This document shows positions 11,783 through 24,703 of a stretch of DNA of 49,974 nucleotides, one piece after another (position 1 is the first letter of the stretch; each line of letters starts with the position of its first letter). The stretch comes from Mnemiopsis leidyi. Taxonomy: Eukaryota > Ctenophora > Tentaculata > Lobata > Bolinopsidae. The notes under the pieces were generated by a model. The model was not told where the DNA came from, ran no database searches, and saw only the letters and a list, made by a program, of their open reading frames with translations. The translations under genes and the position numbers were made by a program. The DNA is taken from contig JH153924.1 of the NCBI GenBank assembly GCA_000226015.1, forward strand, positions 7,942 through 57,915. The letters run 5' to 3'.

Positions 11783-12477
11783 GTAAATTGCTTTTTTACT
11801 GACGACGAAAGTTGTTCGAAAGCTTCTGAACAGAAAACTTCATACCCTTACGTGTTTACAAAACCTCTCTCCAAATGCTTATTTTTCTTCATTGGTTCTT
11901 TTATGCAATAAGCAATGAGCATGATGTAGGTTTATCGGAAACATTCATCTTTATTGTTTTTAGCATAGTAATTTTACGCTTCTTTTTCTAAAAGTATCTC
12001 TAAAAGTGGAATCTTCATTCCTCGTCAATTCTCGGTGACAGATTTTACAATTCACATCACACTTCAACTTGAAGCGCTATGCAGTTCTCATAGAAAGTGC
12101 CTCTCTGAATAATCCAATATCTTTCTTGTCTAGAAGCCGCACTTCCTATCGGTGTTGAAGTTAAATCAGACCGTTGTTAACAGCTGCAACAAGACGGATT
12201 ACCCTCTGACATTTGTGAAATTCGGATTTATGACTGATGGTAAAAGTACATCATGGATTCACAAGTGTCAAAATGTTCGTTGACAGAACAATTTACAAAT
12301 TATGCAGACGACATATAGTTACAGTAACCTTCAATAATTCTAGAATTCCTGTTTATTCTTATATTTCTGTCTGATGCCCGACCTGAATTTCCGAGAAACT
12401 CTCACGGAGGGTTTCAGGAGTTTGTAGCATTGTATTTGTGGAGAATGGAGGTGGCTACATTTATATACCAAGAAAGT

Positions 12478-12845
12478 GACAGTAACCAGGTAACAGTAAC
12501 AAGGTAACAGTAACCAGGTAACAATAACCTGATAACAGTAACAAGATAACAGTAACAAGGTAAAAGTAACTAGGTAACAGTAACAAGGTAACAATAACAA
12601 GGTAACAGTAACCAGGTAACAGTAACAAGGTAACAGTAACCAGGTAACAATAACCTGATAACAGTAACAAGGTAACAGTAACAAGGTAACAGTAACTAGG
12701 TTACAGTAACAAGGTAACAGTAACCAGGTAACAGTAACAAGGTAACAGTTACAAAGTAACAGTAACAAGGTAACAGTAACAAGGTAACAGTAACCAGGTA
12801 ACAGTAACCAGGTAACAGTAACCCAGGTAACAGTAACAAGGCAGT
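12478..12845. repeat. 14-bp minisatellite (GGTAACAGTAACMA)
   Basis: About 26 copies of a 14-bp unit, GGTAACAGTAACCA or GGTAACAGTAACAA, with decayed copies continuing to about 12915. Minus-strand frames rich in Leu/Tyr/Cys across it come from the repeat. It shares the 14-bp length, but not the sequence, of the array at 1070-1626. Confidence 0.9.
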
Positions 12846-12915
12846 ACTAAAATGACAAAAGTGACCAGGTAACGATAATCAGGTATCATGTTTAAGATAC
12901 CAGTAACCAGGAAAT

Positions 12916-15900
12916 ACTATGTAAATGCATAAATTATAACAGGACCAATAAATAATAATAATACAGATAAGAAGTCAAATTTTCATGACCAAGCAACTGC
13001 CAAAACGTTTTAGAAGTTACGGTCTAAAGAGAGGCCTCAAATATGCAGAAAAACGTGTTGTTTACACCTTGCCTAGACAGCAGCAGCAATTAAGTGGCAA
13101 ATGCTCATAACGTTATAAGAAATCTTGTTTTGCTTTGACACCTAAATCCACCAAACCGAATATAATACTGTTATAGCGCATAGACAAACATAAATTCCCA
13201 CAAATTTTCCAGTACGGATAGATAACTTCATGTGACTCTTGTCGGTCTAGGTAACAGAATAGACTATATGAGGTATAACTGCTACGTAAATCTCAGAACG
13301 GCAGAACGAACAAATTTAGCTCTTGCGACTTGTAGCTTTAAGTTTGACTTTGACACAATACTTTATTTAGTACATTACTTTATTTTAATATTAAGGACAT
13401 TCGCTATCATGCTATTATCTGTTAATCCGAAGATGCTGAGGCACTGAGCTGATGGACTTCATTCATCACACGAAATTCCCCGCTTTACTACAAATTTAGT
13501 TAGTCAGTTCGTTGATCTTAAATTCTCAATTGATCAGATGAAGTCTGAAGTTTCCTGGCACTGGAACTACCCTGGAAGCTTGTAACCACGGTACCAGCCT
13601 GTAACCATGGTCTCTATTGTATGTGACAGTATTTGCCCTGTAACCATGGTTTCTAAATGGCTCCAAGATCTCTGCCTAATTCGACCTCATTCAGCGGTTC
13701 TTTTCCAATCTTGGCTTTGGATAGCGAAATGGCCTTGTCTTATGTTTACATCGAAAAGCCGTGGACAATGAAAATTCATTGTGAGAAAACTTCTACCTGA
13801 CGTCCTGACACAACAACATGTCTAGGTTTCACACCCAACAAGAGCAAGCACAAGGAATAAGGATTACAACCGCAGATTCAGCGTTCCGCTCAATTTAACT
13901 GACACTAACGCCGCATTATCCCTGGTGTAAAAGCGGATTATACGGTGGATTAAAAGTACTTATTCTCAGCCGTTTAGTCTGGCTGGACTCCTGTGTTGTG
14001 TTCGCATCTCTTTTCTTATTTTCATCGTCCCAGCTCGTCCGAGATGAACTAGCTTTGACCACTCTTGCTTGGACTTTCTCCAGTCTCCCCTCACCTTTAG
14101 TGGGCTATATTTTTTTTCGCGATTTCTCATACACCGTCGTAGAATGTCCATGTCAAGTGTCAGGAAAACATAATGCAGGAAAGTTTTTAAATTTTCCTCT
14201 TATCGTTCTAGTCGGTCATTAAGATTAGCTAGACGTGTCTTGTTGCCCCTGGTTTTTACTGCCCAGTTTTTTAATCATTGGTATCTTTTTTTTACTCACG
14301 CTTTCGCACCCTCTATATTAATAATCATATTCCATTTCCAACAGTTTAATTTAGATTAATTAACGGCTCGTCGGTTGCCTGCACAATGCTAACAATGTCG
14401 GTAAAACTTAAGTACTTTAACAAATATTCCGTAAGGAGAAATGGTACCAATACCTCAACTACCATTCTACCAGTATCTAAGCTACCGCTAACACTACCAG
14501 CAAAACTTCAACAGAACTAAGATTATTCATTGTTACTTTAAGATTGATGTTGAAAATGCCTTAGTTATCAGACAAACAAAATGGCAGGTAGGTAGAGGGG
14601 GTTATATGCTTGAGGAATGTCATGAATAAAGCATGTGAGGGGTTGGGGCGAGCGGAATTTATGTTCAGTAAGGTTTAATGAGTGTCTCAGGGTCATGGCA
14701 TTTTGGCATCGTTAAACGTAATTTGTATTTCGTAAACTTACACTTACAGGGTGCTGCTGTACAGTGTGTAGTGACATCTTGATATTAATGAGTAGTCATT
14801 CTATATTTGTGACTTAAATTTAGTTTCAACTTTCAAGTGGGGAGAAGACCGTTGTCAATTCCTTAATTCGAGCAAATCCTAGGGGTGTGCACTGATTGGT
14901 AACGGGTGTTTTATGTTGTGGGTGGGCCGAAGGATCAACCAAGCTTCATGATGTTTCAACTGTCAGTCAATTCAGAAATTCATTGAGCGGCACCTTGCCG
15001 AGTCGGGTAGGATCCGATAACCTCTGCATTGTCGAAATGAGGCTCTACCAAATAAGCTACCGGGCCTTCAATAAGACAACATATTTGTGATTTAGTCGTC
15101 GTATATTTGACAATCAAGTTTCGTTTTTAATCACATCATTCTCGTCTGGCTTAACCAATTGGCCGAATGTACAACCCTTGCATCTTTGAAAACCTTGAAT
15201 ATGGAGTTATTGATTACGTTTCTTAAAGCTTGATGTCTAAGTTCAATCGACATCAGCTCTGTTTGGCACAACATCAAGTCTTAATTTTGCTTAGGAAATC
15301 AACCACAGAAGACTGTCGCCCCTTCCCAAATTTTAGAGGGAAATTTGGGAGATTTGTATCGGTTATTAGCCCGACTTGCAGGAAGACAGCGCCAAATTTA
15401 ATATTCGTTACCACCACGACAAGTTATACAAGCAGCTCGTCCCTTTAATACTAACTTGACCTTTACAAGAGAGAGCGCGATTCAAACACCACGCAAAAAG
15501 GGAGAGCTATTATTCGGTACTGATGACAGAATATAGCTACTGACACCCAGCCTGACGCAAGGGGGTGGTGGTGGTTTTACCATGGTTACGTTACCTTGGT
15601 TACTGACGATTGCGTTACCAGGGACCAGAGTGGCTCCTTTAAGGACAGATCTTCAAGTTTAAGATATTCTGCCGCAGATCTCTCGTAGTTTAGTTTGATG
15701 TTGAGAGTTTTACTTAAGGTACAGCGATGATCTGGACGATATCTGGACGATACGTCCATGAGCTGATGTCGTTTTGTGTTATTTAGCAAGATTCGCGGCT
15801 GTTTAAAACTTTAAAAGGCTAAAAATCATTTGGTCAGTTGTCCTTTCTATAAGTGTTATGATTATAATAATGCTCAAATGAGATTAAAATGTTAGAAAAA

Positions 15901-17202
15901 ACCATGTTGTTGGTACATAGTTGTCAACCCCATTTGAACTTTTTACCTTTCAACCTATCCTTGAGGACCAAGTCGATTAAAATAGCTGCCACTCGTCACC
16001 CATCCAAAGTGAGGAACTTAATCTGATTCATGCATACTGAAGACTAAGATGAGCTAAGACTTAGGTAGTAGGTGTTTTCAACAACTACTGTTTTTTTGCT
16101 TGACGCCTATATAGATTGCATATTTCAGTAAGGTTATTTTAATGTGGCTTTAATCAAAATTCTTCAATATGCCAGGAACTGATGCGTAGAGTTTTGGAAT
16201 CTTCATCAGAACTCAATCAGACCCTATTACTCGACCTCAACTCACTCAGTAGACTCAAATACTCAGTCTGCCGAACTGTCTAGATATATGGCTCTAACTG
16301 GCTCTAAGATGGCTCTTAACAGACTTAGCTCTAACCAGATTTTATAGCTGTTTGAAATGTGTTCTGGGAATAGTTCGGCAATTTGGGCATTTTAGTTGAA
16401 TGTTTGGATAGTGGAATATTTGGATAAAGAAACTTTCATAGAAATGAAATTGTTAAAGTCTGCCAACTGCAATAATTTAAGAATCGTAAAGTCACACGGG
16501 GCAGCCTATGGCTATGCTTTAAGACTATAGGGCGACTTACAGAATCCACATAAACAATAAGTAAAAGTTTCCTTAATGCACCTCCGGTACTTCATAATAC
16601 CTTAAAGAATACAGAATGAGCTGTCGATACCACTGTTGTTCTAATGTTCTACCCAGACCAGGTGTCACATCGATCAGGGAATTATGCCGGCCCCTGTGCT
16701 TATTGTTCAGTAATTACCTTACAATAAAGAGGTTTGAGTTGTGTAAGGTCCTCCTTATCGACTTATCAATGAAGAATTTTTTGTATCCTGTGAAGGCGAT
16801 CGGTCAAAGTAGGCTCTGGCTAATTGTAATCGAGTTATAATGTCACGTGATATAGAAATTAACGACCCTTCTCCAGAATACTATTCATATTGTCATAAGG
16901 GCTCATCAAGTCGGCTTGCATAATATGCAAGTCATTAATAAACAAGTCGCTGCTCATGAAGCATGAATAATTGGTCAGATCGACATATAGATATGATTGA
17001 TCGCGGGATATTCAGCTACCTGTCAAATATACAGCTGATTCGTCATAAAGCCAGATTGGTTATCATGAGTATGGCAATTCTGCAGTCTGAATATGATCAC
17101 CGATCATGTAATGCAGTTTTCTCTGGCCTGCCTTGCCTTGGTACGCTGTTTTTCGGGAATAAATAATTTTGGCGATTAACGTCTATTACACTTTCGGTAA
17201 CC
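12916..17202. other. Gene-free stretch
   Basis: No supported gene. It contains scattered GTAACCATGG-like motifs at about 13582-13650, a degenerate GGCTCTAA repeat near 16285-16340, and a 17-bp palindrome CTTGCATAATATGCAAG at 16915-16931 next to other ATGCAA-type sites. A 74-codon ATG frame at 16616 has a possible donor only in phase 1 and no recognisable content. Confidence 0.5.
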
Positions 17203-17338
17203 GGACTGTTGTCCGAAGCGGACTCTTGTCCGCAACGGACTGTTGTCCGAATCTGTGTTCCGAAAAAGGCGGACTGTTGTCCGAAATGGACTGTTGTCCG
17301 AAATGGACTGTTGTCCGAATCGGACTCTTGTCCGAAAA
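17203..17338. repeat. 17-18-bp tandem repeat (GGACTGTTGTCCGAAAT)
   Basis: Seven to eight copies of a unit built around CGGACTGTTGTCCG. Each unit is itself a small inverted repeat (CGGA/TCCG), so single strands could form a row of mini-hairpins. Frames across it on both strands come from the repeat. Confidence 0.85.
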
Positions 17339-18264
17339 TTCTCACGTTTCTCAATTACTTTTGATGGTATACATGGTTGGCTGACTAAGGGAGGTCACGT
17401 GATCAGGAAGGGGTTGCGTTAACTTATCATCAAGCTGCATGCTCGCGGTGTTTAAGTTCCCCAAATGAATGAAAACTGGACGCTTATTTGCTGTGTCGAG
17501 CCATGATGCTGACTGCTGAGGGAGGATACCTGGCATCCAAAGTTCGCTCTAGCTTTAGACCCCAATCTGGAAACAGCTTCAGCGCAGAGATACTTCGTTG
17601 GGAGGTCTCCTTGTGCTACTCTTCAATTGAGGTTCTGTAGACGTTTATGAAATCTTTACACTCCATGTTTGGGTAAACAATTGCAACATTCTGATGCTGC
17701 TACACCAAAACAAATTACCACATTGTGAATAGTCATTTGAATACCCCTATAGTATGGCTTTCTATAAAATATGCATCAAATCGGCCCCTGTTTATTGTAA
17801 ACTCCAATAATAGTTGTCCAATAATATATATAGTCCTAATACATATATGTAAAAGTAGTACTGAACTGCAATCTGCAACATCTCCATTTGCATCTGAACG
17901 TTGATGCCTTATTATATCCAGGATTTCCCTTATTCAAGTTTGATATAGGTCGTTAAGTTATTAACGACCGTTTAGATCCATTAATATTGAATGATTTGCC
18001 CACTTCCAAACTACTCAATAACGAGTGTATGTCATACTCATAACAGTCAGACACCTTTATGTTCCCCACGAACTTACACATCTTGGCTACCGATGAAAGG
18101 GATCCGCTAATCCCAAAATTAGATCTAGCTTAGACCCTTTTGATCTACCAAACCCCCACTTGGTCACAAAATTTGGCGTTTCCGAACCAAGAATCACATT
18201 TGGGACTGTTTAATTTTTTTGGTTTGAACAATTCGACAAGATTCTGAGCTGAATTCTACATCGT

Positions 18265-18327
18265 GATGATTTTACCGAAACGCTAAAGATTTCTAGATGA
18301 TTTTACCGAAACGCTTAAGATTTCTAG
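18265..18327. repeat. Two-copy 31-bp tandem duplication
   Basis: Two adjacent copies starting GATGATTTTACCGAAACGCT, differing by about one base or indel. The near identity suggests a recent local duplication, 330 bp upstream of the 18661 exon. Confidence 0.85.
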
Positions 18328-18660
18328 ACATGGCCTTTTCTTAAATTGTCTAAAATGTGTTTTTGCTTTAGCTATTTTTGTTTAAGACTGTGTGAATCTA
18401 AACATTGGTTTCAAGCATAATCCGATTTCTTCCAAAAAATTTATCACATTGACTCTCGTCTAGCGCTATTTAGTAATCTTTTCAAGTAATATAAATCTGT
18501 TGCACTCATTTTACTTTTAATGACTTAAATATTTCTTGTCTCACTCTTAACATTGAGTCCAACATAGGCAATTCTACCCAATACTCCTTCACAACTGACT
18601 CCTCTAAAGTCCTCCAACCTTCTCTAGACTCCCCCGGACTCCTCCGGACTCCTTCCAACC

Positions 18661-19101
18661 ATGCTGTACTTCGACACTCTTTCCAAGAAAAGCACTAGCA
18701 CTCCAAATCTGTCCCGCAAGAACACTCCATCACCAACTCTCAGCGCTAAGACTCCTACTTCAGAAAGATCTGATTCGAGATCTTCGGATAGAAATCATGG
18801 AGAAAATGGGAGCTGTTCCAAGACAACAGGAAGACTTCCCTGCATGACAATAGGAACCAAGGCGGAGGAGAATTTCCAGAAAATAAATCCTTCCTACACG
18901 CATTTGCATCCTCACAGCTCACTGCATTACAAACGCCTTCTCGATGAGTACGGCAAAAGTTCCCATAGCAACGGTCAAAGTTCGCTGGTAGACATGGATG
19001 CTAAAACTCTGGAGGAATATTTGGCAACTTTTCAGCCCGCTCTGTTAGGAAGTCTCTCAAAGTTAAACTCTCTTGGTCTTAGAGACGATGTTGACGAAGA
19101 C
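18661..19101 (+). CDS. First coding exon, 147 codons, Ser/Thr-rich N-terminus
   Basis: ATG in good context (AACCATG) followed by 147 open codons ending GAC|GTAAGT, a near-consensus donor, in phase 0. In the genomic frame a stop comes four codons later, so splicing is expected. Residues 1-60 are Ser/Thr/Pro-rich with repeated TP and SP sites and a KSTSTPNLSRK-type basophilic kinase context. Residues 70-105 are mixed, with His/Tyr. Residues 109-142 look helical and Leu-rich (TLEEYLATFQPALLG), and the exon ends in acid (DDVDED). No signal peptide or membrane span. A CTCC/GGACTCC-rich tract lies just upstream at about 18598-18655. It looks like a phosphorylated, disordered N-terminal extension. 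I do not recognise the family. Confidence 0.62.
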
Positions 19102-21400
19102 GTAAGTAACTTATAAGTTTCTATTTCAAATAAGAACTGTTTTTATAGGAATTGTATAAATTATAGGAACTGTATTTGTAGGAACTGTATTTATAGTAGG
19201 AACTGTATTTGTAGGAACAGTATTAATACTGTGGACGTATCTAAGTTATAATTGCTCAATGCTTAATCACTTCCACGTAATGTAAGAGATTGTGGCCTTT
19301 CCCTAAAATATCGTTCACAGTCATTTTATTCTTTTAGATTAATTTACATTCTATGGTTTGTTAAGTTTAGATTTACAATGATACCATAAACATAATCACA
19401 GTTATCACAGTTAGTCACAGTTAACCCAGCAATACTAATAGCTCTCTACTAAGCAGAGAATCTACTAAGTACCGAGGGGTGACCATTTCAATGAGAATCT
19501 ATTTAATAAAAGTTTATATTGCTGCCATTGTAATAGGTCAATATCTTGCCGCTGAAACAAAAAAGTTTTTGTTTCTAGAAGATTTTCCACAGAAACTGTC
19601 TATGACAGCTGGGAGGAATGAGAAAATTAGTAGTCAACATTCTTAATTCTATAGACTTGCTGCGGCGACTATGAAGCTCCTTAAATTAAATTGTAAGCTA
19701 ATCGACTGAGAGAAGCTCTTCAAACTTTCAACAGACCTGCATGTGTTAAATGACAGCGGACTGACAAAAAGTATCAGAATTCAGCAGATTTCCGGATAGT
19801 TCACTATCCACCTCCACTGTCAGCTATGAAGATAGTCTACTGCTAGATGATTAAAAATCCCGCCAGCAGTAACTGTAATATGTCAAGAGAACAACAGCAT
19901 TCTCTATTTTCAACTTCCACGGAATTCATGCAACTTCTTGAATCTCTTTGGGACAGGTCTGGTGAAATCTAGTAGAAGTCAGCACCTGTGCAGTGTGCAC
20001 CAAAAATTGCTGAATGGGAAACCAGCTAGCACATTGACGCAGCGGATCGTTTTAAAATCAAACTCGGAACTTGTGAAGTTCAGAAAGTTCTGTACCAGTC
20101 TACTTTTGGTGCTCTTCTCAAAAGTTATAACAATATAACAATATAACAATATATAACAAGTTCGCCGTTAAAACTTTGGTAGAGTTGTTTTTTTAACAAA
20201 AATCCTCAATCTAGACAGTTACCCTGTTGATTGGACTATGCATGCAAACCAATGGCAGGTCAGCTGTCGACTACTTGAAAGAAGTACAAGCTCTCTCATT
20301 TGCTAGATTTTTACTTCATTTTTGTCGCATCATCAGGCCTTTATGCTTCAATCGAGCTGCATCCCTACAATTCCGCCCAGGACCAACTACTTGAAATCTC
20401 GATTCTTTTGAGTCTAACAAAATCAGACGGATCGACATCCAATTTTATCGGCCCGAAGTAACAAATCAGAAATCAAGTTGATGGGTACTTTTCTTTGTAG
20501 AAAAGACCTGGTGCTGCCACAGTGATGACATTTCCACCTCGAAATCTGGCGGTGCATGCAGTCATGCTTTAAGAAAGCCTCAACCTCGGTAGTTTGAACT
20601 CCTTTTCTGTCTTTTAAGTTTTCTGGGATATGTGAATTGTAAACTGCTTTTCCCATCATGAAGCTTTCTGTTAAGGCCTTATGGCTTTATAGCTTTATAT
20701 TAGGTAACTGAGTTAGAGGCTGTGAAACAGCCCATCCACTCCATAAGACCTTAAGTCCCGTTACATTTCAAAAAATAAAATTGGCCCTTCATTTATGGGT
20801 CCAACCCAATGCTGTAAAGTCGATCGGCAGTATCACTCTTTGGCGTTTAGCATCTTCAGGGATAAGACGGCGGCTCAATATCTGTATACCGGTGTACGCC
20901 GGGTGCTACACGGTTGAGAATTGGCGGCGTGTAGACTGAAGTGATACGCCGAAATCAAATTTGCTGCATTCGGGTACCCGGTACACTGGTAGAGCGATAT
21001 AGTTGATAGCCGTTGGAATATCTGAACATACCATGCTCACGCTCCCTAATCACTCTACAACATAGCGAATAGTGGTAGCAATCATACTCAAACCAGCTGT
21101 TGAAACAGTTACGCGGCCGTGGAACGAACAATGATCAGTTCGTTGTAACAATTTGACAGCAGTATAGTGCTTGGAATACCAGCCCTGTCAAATTTCTATA
21201 GAGTGGTCGCAGCTAAATTCGCTACCGGTGCATTAACGGATAAAGCGTTCCTTGTAGAGACTACTAACGACTATTGCAGATGTATCTGATTGAGCTCACG
21301 TCCCGCGACACTTGTTCTTCTGCTGACCTAAATCGGGCGAGAGAGATATCGGGCGGATATATTCCCTACTCGGTCCTTGCAAACCACTCGCTTTGTAACT
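19102..21400. other. Intron-like stretch
   Basis: Follows the donor at 19102 and has no other supported plus-strand exon. It holds a short tandem repeat of AGGAACTGTATTTGT at about 19143-19222, an ACAATAT microsatellite at about 20125-20155, and one minus-strand ORF at 20423-20659. Confidence 0.5.
20423..20659 (-). CDS. Minus-strand 78-codon ORF with Cys/His cluster (doubtful)
   Basis: An ATG-started frame of 78 codons on the minus strand. Residues 34-47 hold HDCMHRQISRWKCHHC, with a CxxC preceded by Cys and His at spacings that could bind zinc, flanked by polar, charged sequence. The composition is less AT-driven than most chance ORFs here. There is no clear splice or promoter support and no recognised family. 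Chance or a gene remnant are both possible. Confidence 0.15.
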   Translation of the reverse strand: MMGKAVYNSHIPENLKDRKGVQTTEVEAFLKHDCMHRQISRWKCHHCGSTRSFLQRKVPINLISDLLLRADKIGCRSV

Positions 21401-21600
21401 GGGTTTTTGTTGCGTTCAAAAACGTGCTCGCTTCGTTACTGTGTTGTTGTTGCGATCAACAATGTGCTCGCTTCATTACTGTGTTGTTGTTGCGATCAAC
21501 AACGTGTTCGCTTCAATACTGTGTTGTTGTTGCGATCAACAACGTGCTCGCTTCATTACTGTGTTGTTATTGCGATCAACAACGTGCTCGTTATAAGTTA
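21401..21600. repeat. 40-bp tandem repeat, about 4.5 copies
   Basis: Unit starts CGTGCTCGCTTCATTACTGT and continues with GTTGTTG-CGAT-CAACAAC, a 7-bp-arm inverted repeat in most copies, so each unit could form a hairpin. Plus-strand frames across it are Cys/Val/Asn-rich artefacts. It ends about 120 bp upstream of the exon candidate at 21719. Confidence 0.85.
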
Positions 21601-21718
21601 ATCTGTGTTTTTGTTGGGATCTTTACTAATTTCAACTTTTAGTTTTAGTTGTTTCATATTTAATCTGTATTTCAAGAAGCTGTGCCAGTAGTTTCCAAAC
21701 GTAACTGCTTCTGTAGTA

Positions 21719-21766
21719 ATGTCTGCAGCTAGTATGAATGCCAATAGGTCGGGAAACATTGAAGCG
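21719..21766 (+). CDS. Candidate short alternative first exon, 16 codons
   Basis: ATG with G at -3 opens a 16-codon frame, MSAASMNANRSGNIEA, ending GCG|GTGAGT, a consensus-quality donor, in phase 0. The peptide is small, polar and Ala/Asn/Ser-rich, as expected of a short isoform N-terminus. It sits between the 18661 and 24611 candidates and shares their strand and phase. At this length coding potential cannot be judged, so the donor and the phase agreement are the only support. Function unknown. Confidence 0.35.
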
Positions 21767-24577
21767 GTGAGTCAGCCTTTCCAAGTTAAATTCTTATCAA
21801 GTTTTTTTTTCAGATTTTATGATTAAGCCCGACATGGCTGATTTGATTACTCATCCTATTTTTGAGTTCATCATTCATCATTTTTTTCCTGCTTCAATGC
21901 CAATTTTTGATTTAATAAGACATAATATCGTATTCTATGCTCACGCCTTTCATTCGTTAGCCAATCGATCGGTCGCATGAATGTGTCACCGGTGAACAAT
22001 ATGAATCTGAATCTGGAATCTGAAATCTGAACTTTCTCAATAAGAACAATTTATGAGCTCGTATAATTGAACAATTTCTACGTTTTGCGAATATATTAAC
22101 GGTTGGAATTTGTAAAAAACGCCGCGAAACATTTGATTTCGGCAATCTAAACGGTTAACAAAAAGTTTTGGGGCAAAAGTTAGAAACAATTCGTATGGCC
22201 AAAGCACAATACAACCGCAGATGCACATTCAGAGCAATCCAACATTTGTCCTTACTGTTAAAGTCATTATAATTTCAGTACTGACAATGACGTACTTGTC
22301 GTTCCTTCATGAATTTAATCATTAGTGTCGAATGATTTCGCCCGCAACGCGAAGGCCCCAGTACAAAACATCTTCTGTCGAAACATTTTGTGGAGACGAT
22401 TAAGCTGAAGATGATTACAACACATGTTTATTGAAAGCTTCTACATCAACAAAAGTTGTATCTATTTGTGTATCACTATCAGCCCCTCAACAAATTTTGT
22501 GAGACATTTCATGACTTCATGTACATGTAACTTTCTGTCACACTCGGTGACCTTGCGTGTTCTAATGTTTCCCCAGATCGCCCACCGCGAGCCGATAAAT
22601 CTTCTTTTTGAAACTTAAAGTTTGCAATGTTACTGGTTAGCTTACAGTTGCTACAGAATTGTAGTACAGCGTCATGTCCCTTGTTGATAGTACAACCTCT
22701 CTTGTCGTAACAAAACCCTGCATTGTCGCTACAAAACCTTACCCTGTATCAACATTCAACCCCCTACAAATATATACAGTGTATTTGTTACCCCGACTTT
22801 ATCTGAACTAAGACTCTCTGGCTGAAATTCCTCAACTTGATAATTCCGAGGTCGTTATAGCTTGGAACCCCTATCAAGTTGGTATTCTCCAATTTATGAA
22901 TCTAGAAAGAAGCTCTGCTTGAACCTCAAACATCAGGGATATTCTGACAAACCACGAACTCTCCACCTCAATCAACACGTTATTAGAAGTCGCTACTGTA
23001 AAGGTAGTGCTGTTTTATTGCCGTGGTATTGTAATAGTTCTGTCGTTTTAACTGCAAACTGGCCTCTTTTTGACTGAAGAGAGCTACCTTAGTTTTAGAA
23101 TAACCTTGGGGTTCAGCAACATCTGATTACAAGGTACCTCTTTGTTATTGTAACGTACTACCAGACAATTGATTGTAACAGATATCAATTTAGATATCCC
23201 GATGCGAATAATAGATGTATTTGAGTATTTGGTTCATGGCTTCAATCAAGTATGACCCTTTGTGTATACCATCTTTTGTGTACATTGGAATATATATATT
23301 CTTTCATCATAAATCTCTACAATTTATAAGATGATCTAAAACATATCCAGCACCAAGGTAAATTTGTATCACAGTAGATCATTGATATTGTAATTTGTAA
23401 TTCGCCATCATATGTTTGCCAATGACCTTATATAAACGTAATTGTTGTTAAGATTATAGGAGCTGAGTTTTTCCTTAAGTATTTTCGTTTTTGCCTAAAT
23501 CGTCTCACATGCATCAAACTGTGTGACCTATCTATGCTTTAGTATACTCCAGTCCGATATTGAATCAAGCCGCAAAATTTTACCAAGAATCCATAACTGA
23601 TCTGACATTAAGTTTTAGATGACCGAGTTTCTAGCCCATTTTAATTGGAGGACTCCATAAATCACGTGACCAACTACCAAGACTGAAACCGGTCCACGTT
23701 CTACGATTTACTGGTCTGACACGGTAAACAAACTAGAAACTGCCCGTAAATTGGTGCTGAAAGGAGAAGACAGCCAAGTCAATATAAACTCTATCTGCTC
23801 CTCCTCCACATATTACTAGAACCAGACCCCCAGGTTTTCTTTGGAACCAGAACGGAGACATGAGCAATTAACGAGCACTGAGGTCTACTAACTTGATATA
23901 ACTTTCAGTGCGAGGCCTGTTTTCGTCATAGTGCTTGCTAGGGATTCTCTGAAGTGTTATTTAATTTGGAGATTGTAGTTCGGCTAATCTCTTGATTTGA
24001 TACGATTAAATGCGGTTCCTCAAGACCTTGAAATTTAATTCCCATTTTACCCAAATGATCATTGCACCAGATGATTGTACCGTATAACGAATACTAAATA
24101 AACCCTCGTGATTCATCTAATTGACAAGCCACTTCACTCGACAAATAACATATAACAACAATTCTCGCTGCCGAAGTGTCGCCTTGATTAAACCACCTCA
24201 CACCTTTCATTGACTCCTGTAGCTGTTCAGTCTCTTAACGATCCTGCTCAGTCTGGCCCACTTTACTTCAACTTCCATCACGACAACAGTTATCCCAGCA
24301 GTGCTGGTCCAGTGTTACTTCCAGCACTCCTCTCAACAGATCCCCATCATCCTTATAGTTATTGTGGGCTCGTTAATCGGACTGCCTTCCTTCTACACTG
24401 TAGATTTGTAGTTCTGTACATCCGGCACGGCATTTCCCGCCACACATACCACCACCTAAAACCTTCCTAATCGTTAACTGCTATTTAGGTGTTATAAATA
24501 CGACCGGTCAGTTTTAAAACAAGCGTCATCATCATGTCGTGTCTCGTGGACTCGTGATCGCTTTTTAACAAGGCTCT
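21767..24577. other. Intron-like stretch
   Basis: No supported gene. Open frames such as those around 22862 and 24210 start only at TTG and have no domain or donor. I see no notable repeat. Confidence 0.5.
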
Positions 24578-24583
24578 TATATA
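24578..24583 (+). promoter_or_regulatory. TATA-like motif before exon 24611
   Basis: TATATA about 28-33 bases upstream of the ATG at 24611. If used as a TATA box, transcription would begin almost at the start codon, giving a very short leader; it may instead be incidental. Confidence 0.2.
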
Positions 24584-24610
24584 GACGGAGATTTAGTACC
24601 CATCAGGAGT

Positions 24611-24703
24611 ATGCATTCAGGTCGCCCTTCTAACTCCTTTCAGCCTTCTAACTCCTTTCAGCCGAAGCGAAAACTTTTTCGCCGAGCGACTGAGAGTACT
24701 GTC
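24611..24703 (+). CDS. Candidate alternative first exon, 31 codons
   Basis: ATG with A at -3, 31 codons, ending GTC|GTAAGT, a strong donor, in phase 0. Without splicing a stop comes 11 codons later. The peptide starts MHSGR and contains the hexapeptide PSNSFQ twice in tandem (residues 6-17; an exact 18-bp DNA duplication). It continues with the basic stretch PKRKLFRRATESTV. RRAT fits the R-R-x-S/T pattern of PKA-type kinases, as does RRYS near the end of the exon at 38436. An in-frame internal duplication, a good start and a good donor together make a real exon likely. The host gene is not identified. Confidence 0.47.

Noticed and set aside
14589-14595. ATGGCAG|GTAGGT as a tiny first exon
   Set aside because: Only two codons and phase 1; kept as a counter-example to the phase-0 pattern.
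16616-16840. 74-codon ATG ORF with a possible GTAAGG donor
   Set aside because: The donor is phase 1, the rest is Leu/Cys-rich AT-driven sequence, and no domain is seen.
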